DNA of 38,456 nucleotides from Rothia gullae (GTDB lineage: Bacteria; Actinomycetota; Actinomycetes; Actinomycetales; Micrococcaceae), in the NCBI RefSeq assembly GCF_024294905.1, contig NZ_JANCOC010000015.1, positions 21,838-60,293 of the forward strand. The letters run 5' to 3'. A program made the translations under genes and the position numbers. The notes beneath the pieces were generated by a model that had not been told where the DNA came from, did no database searches, and saw only the letters and a list, made by a program, of their open reading frames with translations. Positions 15,511 to 23,296 of this stretch are shown one piece after another (position 1 is the stretch's first letter; every line of letters starts with the position of its first letter).

Positions 15511-16970
15511 TACTTCTCCTCCTGAGTGGTAGTAGGCAGGGAGCAGGATGCGCCAGCAGCAGCCTCAGCGGCGGCAGCATCCTCGGCGGCCTTAGCGGCG
15601 GCAACCGCCTCCTCAGCCTCCACAACCTTGTCTGCACTGGACTCGCCCACACGCTCACCGGCGTGGTTCAGTCCGGTCGCGTAGGTCAGCGCCTGGTCCA
15701 GATCCCAAATGATGTCTTCAATGTCTTCCAGACCCACCGAAATGCGGATCAGGTCCTCACCGACACCGCCAGCAGCCAGCTGCTCAGCGGTCAGCTGCTG
15801 GTGCGTGGTTGAACCCGGGTGCAGCACGAGAGTGCGGGAGTCACCAATGTTTGCCAGGTGGCTTGCCAGCTGCAATGCGCCAATAAACTCGCCACCGACC
15901 AGGCGGCCAGATGCCTTCTCGGTGCCCTTGACACCGAAGGAGAACACGGAACCGACACCCAGCGGCAGCAGCTTCTTCGCGCGCTCGTGGTGCGGGTGGT
16001 CGGGCAGGCCAGCGTAGTTCACGTAGGCGATACGCTGATCCTCAACCAGCCAGGCGACAACCTGCTTAGCGTTCGCCAGGTGCGCGTCCATGCGCTGCGG
16101 CAGGGTCTCAACACCCTGCAGCAGGTTGAACGCGGACTGCGGGCTCAGCGACGGACCGAAGTCACGCAGCTGCTCAGAACGCAGCTTGGTCAGGAAACCG
16201 AACTCACCGAAGTTACCCCACCAGGACACGCCGTTGTAGGAGGGAACCGGCTCGGTCATGGACGGGAAGTTGCCGTTACCCCAGTTGAAACGACCGGACT
16301 CGACGACGATACCGCCGAGGGTGGTGCCGTGACCGCCCAGGAACTTGGTGACCGAGTGAATGACGATATCCGCGCCGTGCTCGATGGGGCGGATCAGGTA
16401 GGGGGTGGACAGGGTTGCGTCCACGACCAGGGGGATACCCGCCTCGTGTGCGACCTCTGCGAGGCCTTCCAGGTCGGCAACCTCACCGGAGGGGTTCGCC
16501 ACGATCTCAGTGTAGATTGCCTTGGTGTTCTCGGTCAGTGCCGCCTTGTAGTCGGCGGGGTCGGTGCCGGGCACGAAGGTGGTTTCAATGCCGAAGCGGC
16601 GCAGGGACACGTCCAGTTGGGTGACGGTGCCGCCGTACAGCTGGGAAGAAGCCACAATGTGGTCGCCCTGCTGGCACAGAGCCGCGAAGGTGATGAACTC
16701 GGCAGCCATGCCGGAGGCGGTCGCTACCGCACCGATGCCGCCTTCGAGGGAGGCGATGCGTTCCTCCAGTGCGGCGACGGTCGGGTTGGACAGGCGCGAG
16801 TAGATGTTGCCGTACTTCTGCAGGGAGAAGAGGTTCGCGGCGTCGTCAGCGTCTTTGAAGACGAAGGAGGAAGTCTGGTAGATCGGGACCGCGCGGGCAC
16901 CGTGTTCAGCATCGGGGGTGCCGCCCGCGTGTAGTGCGCGGGTGCGGAAGCCGAAAGTGTGTTCAGCCAT
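15510..16970 (-). CDS. metY: O-acetylhomoserine sulfhydrylase
   Basis: A 486-residue PLP enzyme that makes homocysteine (or methionine with methanethiol) from O-acetylhomoserine and sulfide. It has YSRLSNPT, VATASGMAAEF, LVVDATLSTPYLIRP with the ring-pairing Asp, Lys209 in HSVTKFLGGHGT, and the longer insert around GNFPSMTEPVPSYNGVSWW typical of the MetY subgroup. The ATG at 16970 follows AGGAG; an upstream frame to 17042 is rejected. The last 45 residues form an unusual Ala/Glu-rich tail ending in GASCSLPTTTQEEK that is not part of the catalytic fold. The gene is coupled to the CoA-binding gene and divergent from an AlbA_2 regulator. Confidence 0.93.
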   Translation of the reverse strand: MAEHTFGFRTRALHAGGTPDAEHGARAVPIYQTSSFVFKDADDAANLFSLQKYGNIYSRLSNPTVAALEERIASLEGGIGAVATASGMAAEFITFAALCQQGDHIVASSQLYGGTVTQLDVSLRRFGIETTFVPGTDPADYKAALTENTKAIYTEIVANPSGEVADLEGLAEVAHEAGIPLVVDATLSTPYLIRPIEHGADIVIHSVTKFLGGHGTTLGGIVVESGRFNWGNGNFPSMTEPVPSYNGVSWWGNFGEFGFLTKLRSEQLRDFGPSLSPQSAFNLLQGVETLPQRMDAHLANAKQVVAWLVEDQRIAYVNYAGLPDHPHHERAKKLLPLGVGSVFSFGVKGTEKASGRLVGGEFIGALQLASHLANIGDSRTLVLHPGSTTHQQLTAEQLAAGGVGEDLIRISVGLEDIEDIIWDLDQALTYATGLNHAGERVGESSADKVVEAEEAVAAAKAAEDAAAAEAAAGASCSLPTTTQEEK

Positions 16971-17069
16971 TGGTTTGCTCCTGGTGTATCTGCCCGCCTG
17001 TGTGCGGGGAGTCGATAGTGGCTCGACTTTATACTGTGCCACCGGCGGCGGGGCGCACCAAGTGCGGGT

Positions 17070-17320
17070 ACCTATATGTCGTTTATTGCGGATTATGACG
17101 GGCTATTTTCGGTGAGGCGGGGCATCATATCAGCCGTCATAACAGAAGTTGTTATGACGGCTGATATGATGGGCGGTCAATGAGACCGATAGGAATGCCC
17201 GGTTTTAGGTTGCAATTCCGGGGTTTTTAAGATTCTAAGAGTAATGAAGACAGCGCATCATATCAACATCATCGCAGAAATTGTTATGATGCTGTTATGA
17301 CGTTGCTATGACGTTCACCA
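17070..17320. promoter_or_regulatory. Operator array between metY and the AlbA_2 regulator
   Basis: A perfect inverted repeat with 21-bp arms (17123-17143 and 17151-17171) and a 7-nt loop lies mid-gap. The 9-mer (A/G)(A/T/C)TATGA(C/T)G, on either strand, occurs at 17092, 17123, 17135, 17151, 17163, 17256, 17283, 17294 and 17305. The last three are spaced exactly 11 nt, about one helical turn. The array covers the promoters of both divergent genes, which suggests cooperative binding of a regulator, most simply the product of the plus-strand gene. Confidence 0.6.
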
Positions 17321-17343
17321 AGAAGTAGCCATCGGGAGCATGC

Positions 17344-18945
17344 ATGGAAACAAACACCGCCGAACTCATCGAAAACCTACGCCGTAGCCAGGCGGAAAAC
17401 GGGCGAGTAGAAGTCAAAGCTGCAGCTGGCGGGTTCCCCAAGTCCGTTCTTGAAACCGTTAGTGCCCTCGCCAATGGAGACGGTGGCACCATTCTTCTTG
17501 GCCTCACCGACCCGGCAGAAGGTCTACAGCCAGTTGAAGGTTTCAACGCACAGGCAGTCCACGACGCATCCGTTGAGGCAATCCGTTCCAAGATCACACC
17601 TCGACCCCCGGTAGATATTCAGATTGAGGCGGCAGACGAGCAACACCGTATCGTGCGCATCGATGTACTCCCCGGCGACCCGACGCAGAAGCCTTACTAC
17701 ATCGAAGCACACGGCATGTATAACGGCTCCTACCAGCGTGTCGGCGAGGCCGATATTCGCCTCACCAAGTACGAGATTGATCGCCTCTTAGAGAGCCGCA
17801 GTCAGCCCCGCTACGACGAGGAGCTGGTCAGCGAGGCAAGGTTCAAGGACCTCTCCCCCACCCTTGTGAGTGCCTATGTCGCTCGCCTCCGGGAGGAGCA
17901 ACCTCGCGTTTTTGCGGCGCTTTCTGACCGTGAGGTTCTTCTGCAGGCACGCATTCTACGCATCGATTCTGAGGGCCGAGAAGTGCCCACTCTTGGGGCG
18001 CTTCTCGCCATGGGATCCTACCCGCAGGCGTTCTTCCCGCAGCTGATGATGAGCGTTGTTGTTCTTCCCGGTGAAGAGCTTGGTGAGGTCACTGAGGACG
18101 GTCGACGTTTTCTGGACAATCACAGCTGTACCGGGCCTATCCCCTCCATGTTGGACGAAGCTATGGGCGTTTTGGTTCGCAATATGCGCAAAACGTCCAC
18201 GATGGAGGGCCTCAACAGTAGCGGTATCGGGCGGGTTGAGCGCTACGAGTATCCGCTGGAGGCTATCCGCGAGCTCTTGGTCAACGCCCTCATGCACCGC
18301 GACTACTCACCGGGTGCGCGCGGCTCACAGGTACAGGTTGAGCTCTACACCAACCGCCTGGTGGTGCGTAGCCCGGGCGGTATCTACGGTGCTGTGACTA
18401 TCCGAGATTTCGGTCAGCCCGGTGTTTCTTCAACCCGCAACAGCTACTTGGCAAGCATTCTGACTGATCTGCCCGACCCGGGTACGGGGCGTTTGATTGC
18501 AGAGAATAGGGCTTCCGGTATTCCCACGGTTCTGCGCGCGCTGAAGGAGGCGGGTCTGCCCGCTCCCCAGTTTGCTGACCGTCTACTCTATATGCAGGTC
18601 ACTCTGATGCAGCCCCCGCAGGATGTGTCTTCTACGGAACAGAAGACCGCACCTGAGGATAAGACTCAGCAAGCAACCCATTCCACGGGCAAACATTCAG
18701 CCGATGCCGTCGAACCGGCGGGCGCCGATGCGTCGCTTGACGGCCTCAGCGAACGCCAGGCTGGTATTGTGCGCGGCCTGCGTTCACAGGGCGAGGCTGT
18801 TTCCACGGCGTATATCCAAGAGCATTGGGGTCGGGGCGCTTCACGTACCTCCATTACGAATGATCTGCGCCGTCTTGTGGAGGCGAAGCTGATTGTTCCT
18901 ACGGCTCCGCCGCGTAGTAAGAACCGTAAGTATCGCGCTGCTTAG
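17344..18945 (+). CDS. AlbA_2/Schlafen-type ATP-binding transcriptional regulator
   Basis: A 533-residue protein with three recognisable parts. Residues about 10-135 are an AlbA_2 (Schlafen-like, divergent AAA_4) domain with the conserved NGDGGTILLGLTD. Residues about 300-390 resemble the HATPase_c_4 domain found in such regulators (YPLEAIRELLVNALMHRDYS, then LVVRSPGGIYG). Then comes a Gln/Thr/Ala-rich linker. Residues about 465-530 form a winged-helix-like end (LSERQAGIVRGLRSQGEAVSTAYIQEHWG, TSITNDLRRLVEAKLIV). Proteins of this layout are usually annotated as putative regulators; their ligands are mostly unknown. It is divergent from metY across the repeat array, so I infer it senses a nucleotide or sulfur metabolite and controls metY and itself. 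Confidence 0.85.
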   Translation: METNTAELIENLRRSQAENGRVEVKAAAGGFPKSVLETVSALANGDGGTILLGLTDPAEGLQPVEGFNAQAVHDASVEAIRSKITPRPPVDIQIEAADEQHRIVRIDVLPGDPTQKPYYIEAHGMYNGSYQRVGEADIRLTKYEIDRLLESRSQPRYDEELVSEARFKDLSPTLVSAYVARLREEQPRVFAALSDREVLLQARILRIDSEGREVPTLGALLAMGSYPQAFFPQLMMSVVVLPGEELGEVTEDGRRFLDNHSCTGPIPSMLDEAMGVLVRNMRKTSTMEGLNSSGIGRVERYEYPLEAIRELLVNALMHRDYSPGARGSQVQVELYTNRLVVRSPGGIYGAVTIRDFGQPGVSSTRNSYLASILTDLPDPGTGRLIAENRASGIPTVLRALKEAGLPAPQFADRLLYMQVTLMQPPQDVSSTEQKTAPEDKTQQATHSTGKHSADAVEPAGADASLDGLSERQAGIVRGLRSQGEAVSTAYIQEHWGRGASRTSITNDLRRLVEAKLIVPTAPPRSKNRKYRAA

Positions 18946-18969
18946 ACGTGCCCGATAAAAGGTACACAA

Positions 18970-19015
18970 AAAGGGGAGGGAAATAGAGCGGTTATTCTCT
19001 ATTTCTCTCCCCTTT
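18970..19015. terminator. Bidirectional terminator
   Basis: Nineteen-bp arms (18970-18988 and 18997-19015) with a single G-T pair and an 8-nt loop, with A and T runs outside the stem. It lies between the convergent regulator gene and the DUF1963 gene. Confidence 0.88.
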
Positions 19016-19038
19016 CGACTAGTCAACCAAAACCACGT

Positions 19039-19959
19039 TTAGCCGCAGGCCCACTCAAAGACGACCTGCGAGAAGTCGCGGGCGGCAAGCGCCTCCGGAG
19101 TAATCAGCCAGTTCGCCGCACCGGCATCACCCCACATGATCTCAATCTCCTCATCTTCGTTCTCCTCGTTCTCCGATTCGGAAACAATGGTCAGCAGGTT
19201 CACCGTGTGGCCACGCAGCTCCTCGAACTCGTCACGCGGATCATTCTGCACGAAGAACGGGTATCCGCCCACGTGGGAGTACTCTTCCTCCGATTCGAAA
19301 GGCTCCGTCAACTCGTAGAGAGCTTCGCGGCGAGGCTGGTTCTTATACGGGTTCTCGTGCGCTTCGGGCAGCAACTCATCCGGGTAGGTTTCATCCCACT
19401 TCGCACCAAAAACATCGTAGTAGTCGTAGCCGGAGGCGGTCACACCCTGCTCACGCACCTCAAAGGTCATGCCGTACTCAATTTCGAGCGGGCCGCTCTC
19501 ACAGTCGAAACCACCAATGGGCCAACCGCCTTCGTCCCAGTCCACGGTCGGGAACGGGGCATCCGGGTTCGGCTCACCCAACGTCTCGTAGTAGACGACG
19601 CGGTGATTCTTCTGCGAAAGAGGGTTCTCGTAGTCAAAGCCCCACAAGCACTCTTCATCGTTCGGGTTAATCCAGAACTGCAACATACCGGTCGCCGGGT
19701 AAATGTCATTCTCGGGCAGCTCAGCGCAGTTAATCTGCGCAATCATGCCCAGCGGCTCACCCTTCTCATTGGTCGGCGGCAACTCGCCAGCGGGCAGGTA
19801 CGGTCGGCCACCAAACTTGGATGCGGTCTGCGGCAAGGGTTCGGCGGGAACGAAGGGCTTCAGGGCGATAGCCTTCTTACGGGCGCCCTCCTGGTTGAGC
19901 AGGTCAATAACGTGCTTCGCCTGCTTTTCGATGTCCTCGAACGGCTTGTTGTCAAACAT
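19039..19959 (-). CDS. DUF1963 (YwqG-like) protein, copy 1
   Basis: A 306-residue protein of the YwqG/DUF1963 family, whose function is unknown. Family features are present: TASKFGGRPYLPAG near the start, GMIAQINCAELPE, MLQFWINPNDEE, YSHVGGYPFFVQNDPR and the end MWGDAGAANWLITPEALAARDFSQVVFEWACG. It is very acidic and has no signal peptide, so it is probably cytosolic. The ATG follows GAGGAGACC. The gene is preceded on the same strand by a close paralog; the last 98 coding bases of both are identical. Confidence 0.85.
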   Translation of the reverse strand: MFDNKPFEDIEKQAKHVIDLLNQEGARKKAIALKPFVPAEPLPQTASKFGGRPYLPAGELPPTNEKGEPLGMIAQINCAELPENDIYPATGMLQFWINPNDEECLWGFDYENPLSQKNHRVVYYETLGEPNPDAPFPTVDWDEGGWPIGGFDCESGPLEIEYGMTFEVREQGVTASGYDYYDVFGAKWDETYPDELLPEAHENPYKNQPRREALYELTEPFESEEEYSHVGGYPFFVQNDPRDEFEELRGHTVNLLTIVSESENEENEDEEIEIMWGDAGAANWLITPEALAARDFSQVVFEWACG

Positions 19960-20107
19960 TTTAGGGTCTCCTCATTGATGATGTGGCGGTGTGAAAGTAG
20001 TACGGTGTCTAGCCGCAGGCCCACTCAAAGACGACCTGCGAGAAGTCGCGGGCGGCAAGCGCCTCCGGAGTAATCAGCCAGTTCGCCGCACCGGCATCAC
20101 CCCACAT
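19040..20107 (-). repeat. 98-bp identical block at 3' ends of the DUF1963 pair
   Basis: Positions 19040-19137 and 20010-20107 are identical over 98 bp, including silent positions, while the preceding coding parts differ. Other shorter identical blocks occur near the sequence encoding GMIAQINCAELPEN (about 19700-19770 and 20670-20735). Confidence 0.9.
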
Positions 20108-20908
20108 CACGTACACGCCCTCCTCGGCGTCTTCACCCCACTCCGATTCGATGGTCAGCAGGTTCACAGTGTGGCCGCGTAGCTCCTCGAACTCGTCACG
20201 CGGGTCCTCCTGCACGAACGAGGGGTAGCCGCCGATATGCGAGTAATCTCTCTCCTCCGATTCGAAGGGCTCCAGCAGGTTGTAGGAGGCGTCACCGCGT
20301 GCGTTCGGTTCCTCGGGCAGCTTCTGGTCCGGGTACATCTCGTCCCAGATATCAGCGAACTGGTCGTAGATTTCGTAGCCGCCATCCAGGAAGCCCTGCT
20401 CCCAGGGTTCGAAGGCGAGTGAGTACTCAACAACCTCCTCGGCAGTACCCTTGCCGTCACGGCCAAAGGGCCAACCATAGTCATCCCAGTTCACGGTCGG
20501 GAACGGGGCATCCGGGTTCGGTTCATCCAGCGTCTCGTAGTAGACGACGCGGTGGTTCTTCTGCGAGAGCGGGTTCTCATAGTCGTAACCCCACATGCAT
20601 TCTTCATCGTTGGGGTTAATCCAGAACTGCAGCATGCCGGTGGTCGGGAAAAGGTCATTCTCGGGCAGCTCAGCGCAGTTAATCTGCGCAATCATGCCCA
20701 GCGGCTCACCCTTCTCATTGGTCGGCGCAGACTCCCCGGCGGGCAAGTACGGGCGGCCACCAAACTTGGATGCAGTCTGCGGCAGCGGGGCGTCGGGGAG
20801 GGTTACCTTCAGGCGGATTGCCTGCTTGCGGGCGCCACGCTCGTTGAGTGCGTCGATGACGCGGCGTGCCTGCGCCAGGGTCTCTTCGGAGGGCTTGTTC
20901 TTCGGCAT
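20009..20908 (-). CDS. DUF1963 (YwqG-like) protein, copy 2
   Basis: A 299-residue paralog of the gene downstream, 49 bp away, with the same ordered motifs (TASKFGGRPYLPAG, GMIAQINCAELPEN, WINPNDEECMWGYDYENPLSQ, YSHIGGYPSFVQEDPR, MWGDAGAANWLI). The start is set at the ATG at 20906-20908 (MPKNKPSEETLAQARRVIDAL), which aligns with the start of copy 1; the frame continues 30 codons upstream without family similarity. The Shine-Dalgarno is weak. Differences concentrate in the middle, between about residues 150 and 230. Family function is unknown, and a duplicated pair suggests dosage or specialisation. Confidence 0.83.
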   Translation of the reverse strand: MPKNKPSEETLAQARRVIDALNERGARKQAIRLKVTLPDAPLPQTASKFGGRPYLPAGESAPTNEKGEPLGMIAQINCAELPENDLFPTTGMLQFWINPNDEECMWGYDYENPLSQKNHRVVYYETLDEPNPDAPFPTVNWDDYGWPFGRDGKGTAEEVVEYSLAFEPWEQGFLDGGYEIYDQFADIWDEMYPDQKLPEEPNARGDASYNLLEPFESEERDYSHIGGYPSFVQEDPRDEFEELRGHTVNLLTIESEWGEDAEEGVYVMWGDAGAANWLITPEALAARDFSQVVFEWACG

Positions 20909-20998
20909 TGCGTGCTCGTTTCGTCGGTGAATTAATCGGTGTGGAAGATTCGGTGTGTCAGGCGCGGGCAACGGTACCGCTGCGCCTTCTACCTCCAT

Positions 20999-21284
20999 TA
21001 GACCCTATTTCGGGCGGGCGCGCCCAGATTCCGGTCACGAGTGCATTCGGCGGCGACAATTAGGTGCGAAAGCAGGTGCCAAGCGTGCAGAAAGCACCGA
21101 TTCCGGTCACGTAGGAAGGCACCCGGTTTTCTGCGTTTCACGGGGTTTCACGGGTAGTTTCCACGGGCGGTTTCACTGGGTTTCACGGGTGGTTTCAGAT
21201 TTTTTCAGAATTTTCCCAGTTTTACCCCGGGGTAGATTAAAAACTGCTTATCGTGTCAGGGGTCGCTCATAGAGTGTAGGTGTT
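20999..21284 (+). repeat. Repeat-rich intergenic region
   Basis: GATTCCGGTCACG occurs at 21027-21039 and again at 21099-21111. Between 21135 and 21198 a degenerate 10-12-nt unit GTTTCACGGG is repeated five to six times (21135, 21145, 21157, 21170, 21180, then a partial copy). No gene is seen. The promoter of the downstream gene should be at the end of this stretch (GATTAAAA-type A/T-rich spot near 21235). Confidence 0.65.
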
Positions 21285-21350
21285 GGAAGGGACGATCCTT
21301 CCGACCGGGCACACCGTCTCCTGCGGTGTTGCCGCTAGGTTGATTCAGCA
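21285..21350 (+). promoter_or_regulatory. Structured 5' leader of the unknown gene
   Basis: Two successive stem-loops precede the start codon: GGAAGG-6-CCTTCC (21285-21302), and an ACACCG/CGGTGT stem (about 21310-21330) with flanking GGG/GCC partly pairing. They could be leader regulation or simply RNA stability; no known riboswitch is recognised. Confidence 0.35.
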
Positions 21351-21368
21351 TCTACGGAAGGAACGGTC

Positions 21369-22052
21369 ATGGACAACACCACTCACGAGAGCCAGTACGC
21401 AAACGCAGAGATTTCCTGCACCGCCGATGAGCAGCTGTGCCGTGATGCAGAGTTCAACCTGCTGATGCAGGCGGGCACCATCGTCCGTATGGAGCGTTTC
21501 AACGTGGAGGAGCTCCGCGGCGTTCTGGAGCAACTGGTGGCTGACGGTTCATGCTTCCGCACCGCGCCGGCCTCTTCGACGATGGGCCGCGTGATGCGTC
21601 ACCTGACTCAGGGTGCTTCCGGTTACGAGGCGAACCTGGCTGAGCTGCGTGCGGCGGCACAGAACGCTCTGCTGTTCGTGTTCCCCCTGGAAAAGGACCT
21701 GGAGATGTGCCTGCGCTTTGAGCGTGTGCAGGGTACCGGCCTGGCGTTGACTCGCCTGGGTGTGAGCCCGATCAATGGTGACCTGTGGACTCAGCACTGG
21801 GCGATGCGCGCGTTGGAGTGCACCGGCGGCGTGTTCGCGGTGGAGTCCGCTCCGGGTGCCTGCAATTTTGAGCTGCGCCTCGAGATGTTCTACGCGATGC
21901 TGTCGCTGGTTGAGCTGTCGACTTTGGGTCTGTCGGCTGAGCCGGAGGACTTCTACATGTTTGCCGATTCGGAGGCTGTGTATAAGAAGTTCAAGCGTGA
22001 GCGTCGTGATTGCCGCCGAGCAATGCGTGCCCAGTACGACCGCGCCGCATAA
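21369..22052 (+). CDS. Hypothetical protein, 227 residues
   Basis: I do not recognise a family. The ATG follows a strong GGAAGGAAC. The protein is soluble and mostly helical in appearance, with a Leu/Ala-rich middle (GYEANLAELRAAAQNALLFVFPLEKDLEMCLRFERV written here only in part as ANLAELRAAAQNALLF) and a basic C-terminus (KKFKRERRDCRRAMRAQYDR) that could bind nucleic acid. It has five cysteines spread through the chain without a CxxC pair. There is no signal peptide or membrane helix. Strong codon bias and a good ribosome site suggest it is a real expressed gene. It stands alone, with a hairpin overlapping its stop codon. Confidence 0.7.
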   Translation: MDNTTHESQYANAEISCTADEQLCRDAEFNLLMQAGTIVRMERFNVEELRGVLEQLVADGSCFRTAPASSTMGRVMRHLTQGASGYEANLAELRAAAQNALLFVFPLEKDLEMCLRFERVQGTGLALTRLGVSPINGDLWTQHWAMRALECTGGVFAVESAPGACNFELRLEMFYAMLSLVELSTLGLSAEPEDFYMFADSEAVYKKFKRERRDCRRAMRAQYDRAA

Positions 22053-22078
22053 GGTATATCGTGTATGCCTTATGCGGC
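22044..22078. terminator. Hairpin overlapping stop codon
   Basis: GCCGCATAAGG (22044-22054, containing the TAA stop) pairs exactly with 22068-22078 around a 13-nt loop. It separates the unknown gene from the convergent corA and may end both transcripts. Confidence 0.7.
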
Positions 22079-22089
22079 ATACGCACATA

Positions 22090-23127
22090 TCAGAGCCATT
22101 TGTTCTTCTTGAAGAACCAGTAGAGAAGCAGGCAGGAACCCACCATGAGTAGCAGCGCGGCGGGGTAGCCGAACTCCCACTTGAGCTCGGGCATGACCTC
22201 AAAGTTCATGCCGTACACCGAGCCAACAATGGTGGGCACCATGAGCAGTGCCGCGTAGGCGGAAATTTTCTTGGTGTCGTCGTTCTGTTGCTGACCGAGC
22301 AGGGTGTCGTGCACGCGCAGGGCGTTTTCGAGGGAGCTGCGAAGGTCTTCGAGGCGTTCTTTTGTTTGGGTTACGTGGTCGAGCACGTTGCGGAATTGCC
22401 GGGCAAGCTCGACCGCTTCTTCGTTCTTTTCTTCGTCGGATGCGCCCGGGTAGGGTGAGGGGTCGAGCGCGCCGGTGCGCATCCCTTCGATAATGCGGCT
22501 GATCATGGATTCGAGGGGTCGGCAGGCACGCTGGAAGTCGATGACCTGGTTGAGCAGTTCGTAGATGCGCTGTGCGAGGGAGTTGGCGTCTCGCCGCTCG
22601 TTGGTGGAGAAGAGGATGTCTTCGATTTCGTCGTTGTCGTTTTCGAGGCCGTCGAGCACAGGTGCGTACCCGTCGACGGTGCTGTCGAGGATGCGGTGCA
22701 GCAGTCGGGCGGGGGATGCGTCGGGGGTGGCGTAGAGCAGGTTGAACTGGTCGTTGATGTTGCGGTTGCTGCGTTGTTCGTCGCGGACGAGTGCGAGGGT
22801 GTAGCGGGGGCCGGTGAAGAGGTGCAGTTCGCTGAGGCGCACTTCTTCTTCTTTGTCGAGGTAGATGGCGGGGCGGATGACGGTGAAGAGGGAGTCACCG
22901 TATCGTTCCAGTTTGGCGCGCTGGTGGCCTCGTCCGGCGTCTTCGATGGCGAGTTCGTGCAGGTTGAAGATTTCTTGCAGGCCGTGTAGTTCGTGGATGT
23001 CGGGGTTGGCGTATCCGAGGGCTACGGCGGTGTTGGGCTGCTGGTAGGCGTTGAGGGTTTCTTCTTCGGGTGCGCCTATGCGGATGCGGTCGCCGCTGGG
23101 GTAGATGGCTCCGGTAATGTAGGTCAT
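22090..23127 (-). CDS. corA: CorA-family magnesium/divalent cation channel
   Basis: A 345-residue CorA protein: a large cytoplasmic N-terminal domain with charged helices, then two C-terminal membrane helices. The hallmark YGMNF sits at residues 305-309 at the end of helix 1, and the chain ends in the basic FFKKNKWL, as in the family. It should import Mg2+ (or Co2+/Ni2+) as a pentamer. The ATG at 23125-23127 has a perfect GAGGAGG upstream, so the 77-codon upstream extension of the frame is rejected. It follows purA on the same strand but is separated by a strong terminator. Confidence 0.92.
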   Translation of the reverse strand: MTYITGAIYPSGDRIRIGAPEEETLNAYQQPNTAVALGYANPDIHELHGLQEIFNLHELAIEDAGRGHQRAKLERYGDSLFTVIRPAIYLDKEEEVRLSELHLFTGPRYTLALVRDEQRSNRNINDQFNLLYATPDASPARLLHRILDSTVDGYAPVLDGLENDNDEIEDILFSTNERRDANSLAQRIYELLNQVIDFQRACRPLESMISRIIEGMRTGALDPSPYPGASDEEKNEEAVELARQFRNVLDHVTQTKERLEDLRSSLENALRVHDTLLGQQQNDDTKKISAYAALLMVPTIVGSVYGMNFEVMPELKWEFGYPAALLLMVGSCLLLYWFFKKNKWL

Positions 23128-23233
23128 CGTTGTCCTCCTCTGAACGCTTTGGCGCCACGTGTGTGGGCGCTCTTTCCAGCATACGGTATGCACCCGCCCA
23201 ATCATGTGCACCGCGCATGCACCCGACGTACGA

Positions 23234-23276
23234 AAAGCCCCCGGAAGGCACCTGTAAGGCACCCTCCGGGGGCTTT
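23234..23276 (-). terminator. Intrinsic terminator of purA
   Basis: AAAGCCCCCGGA (23234-23245) pairs perfectly with TCCGGGGGCTTT (23265-23276), giving a T-run on the minus strand after purA. Confidence 0.88.
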
Positions 23277-23296
23277 CACGTATTGAGCTATTGCGC

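Noticed and set aside
17123..17171. Reading the perfect 21-bp inverted repeat as a rho-independent terminator
   Set aside because: It lies between two divergent promoters, not after a gene, has no U-tract, and its half-sites recur singly nearby, which fits operators better.
20909..20998. Longer N-terminus for DUF1963 copy 2
   Set aside because: The extra 30 codons have no counterpart in copy 1, whose start aligns with the internal ATG at 20908.
21135..21198. CRISPR-like array
   Set aside because: The repeats are only 10-12 nt, degenerate and without unique spacers of constant length, and no cas genes are present.
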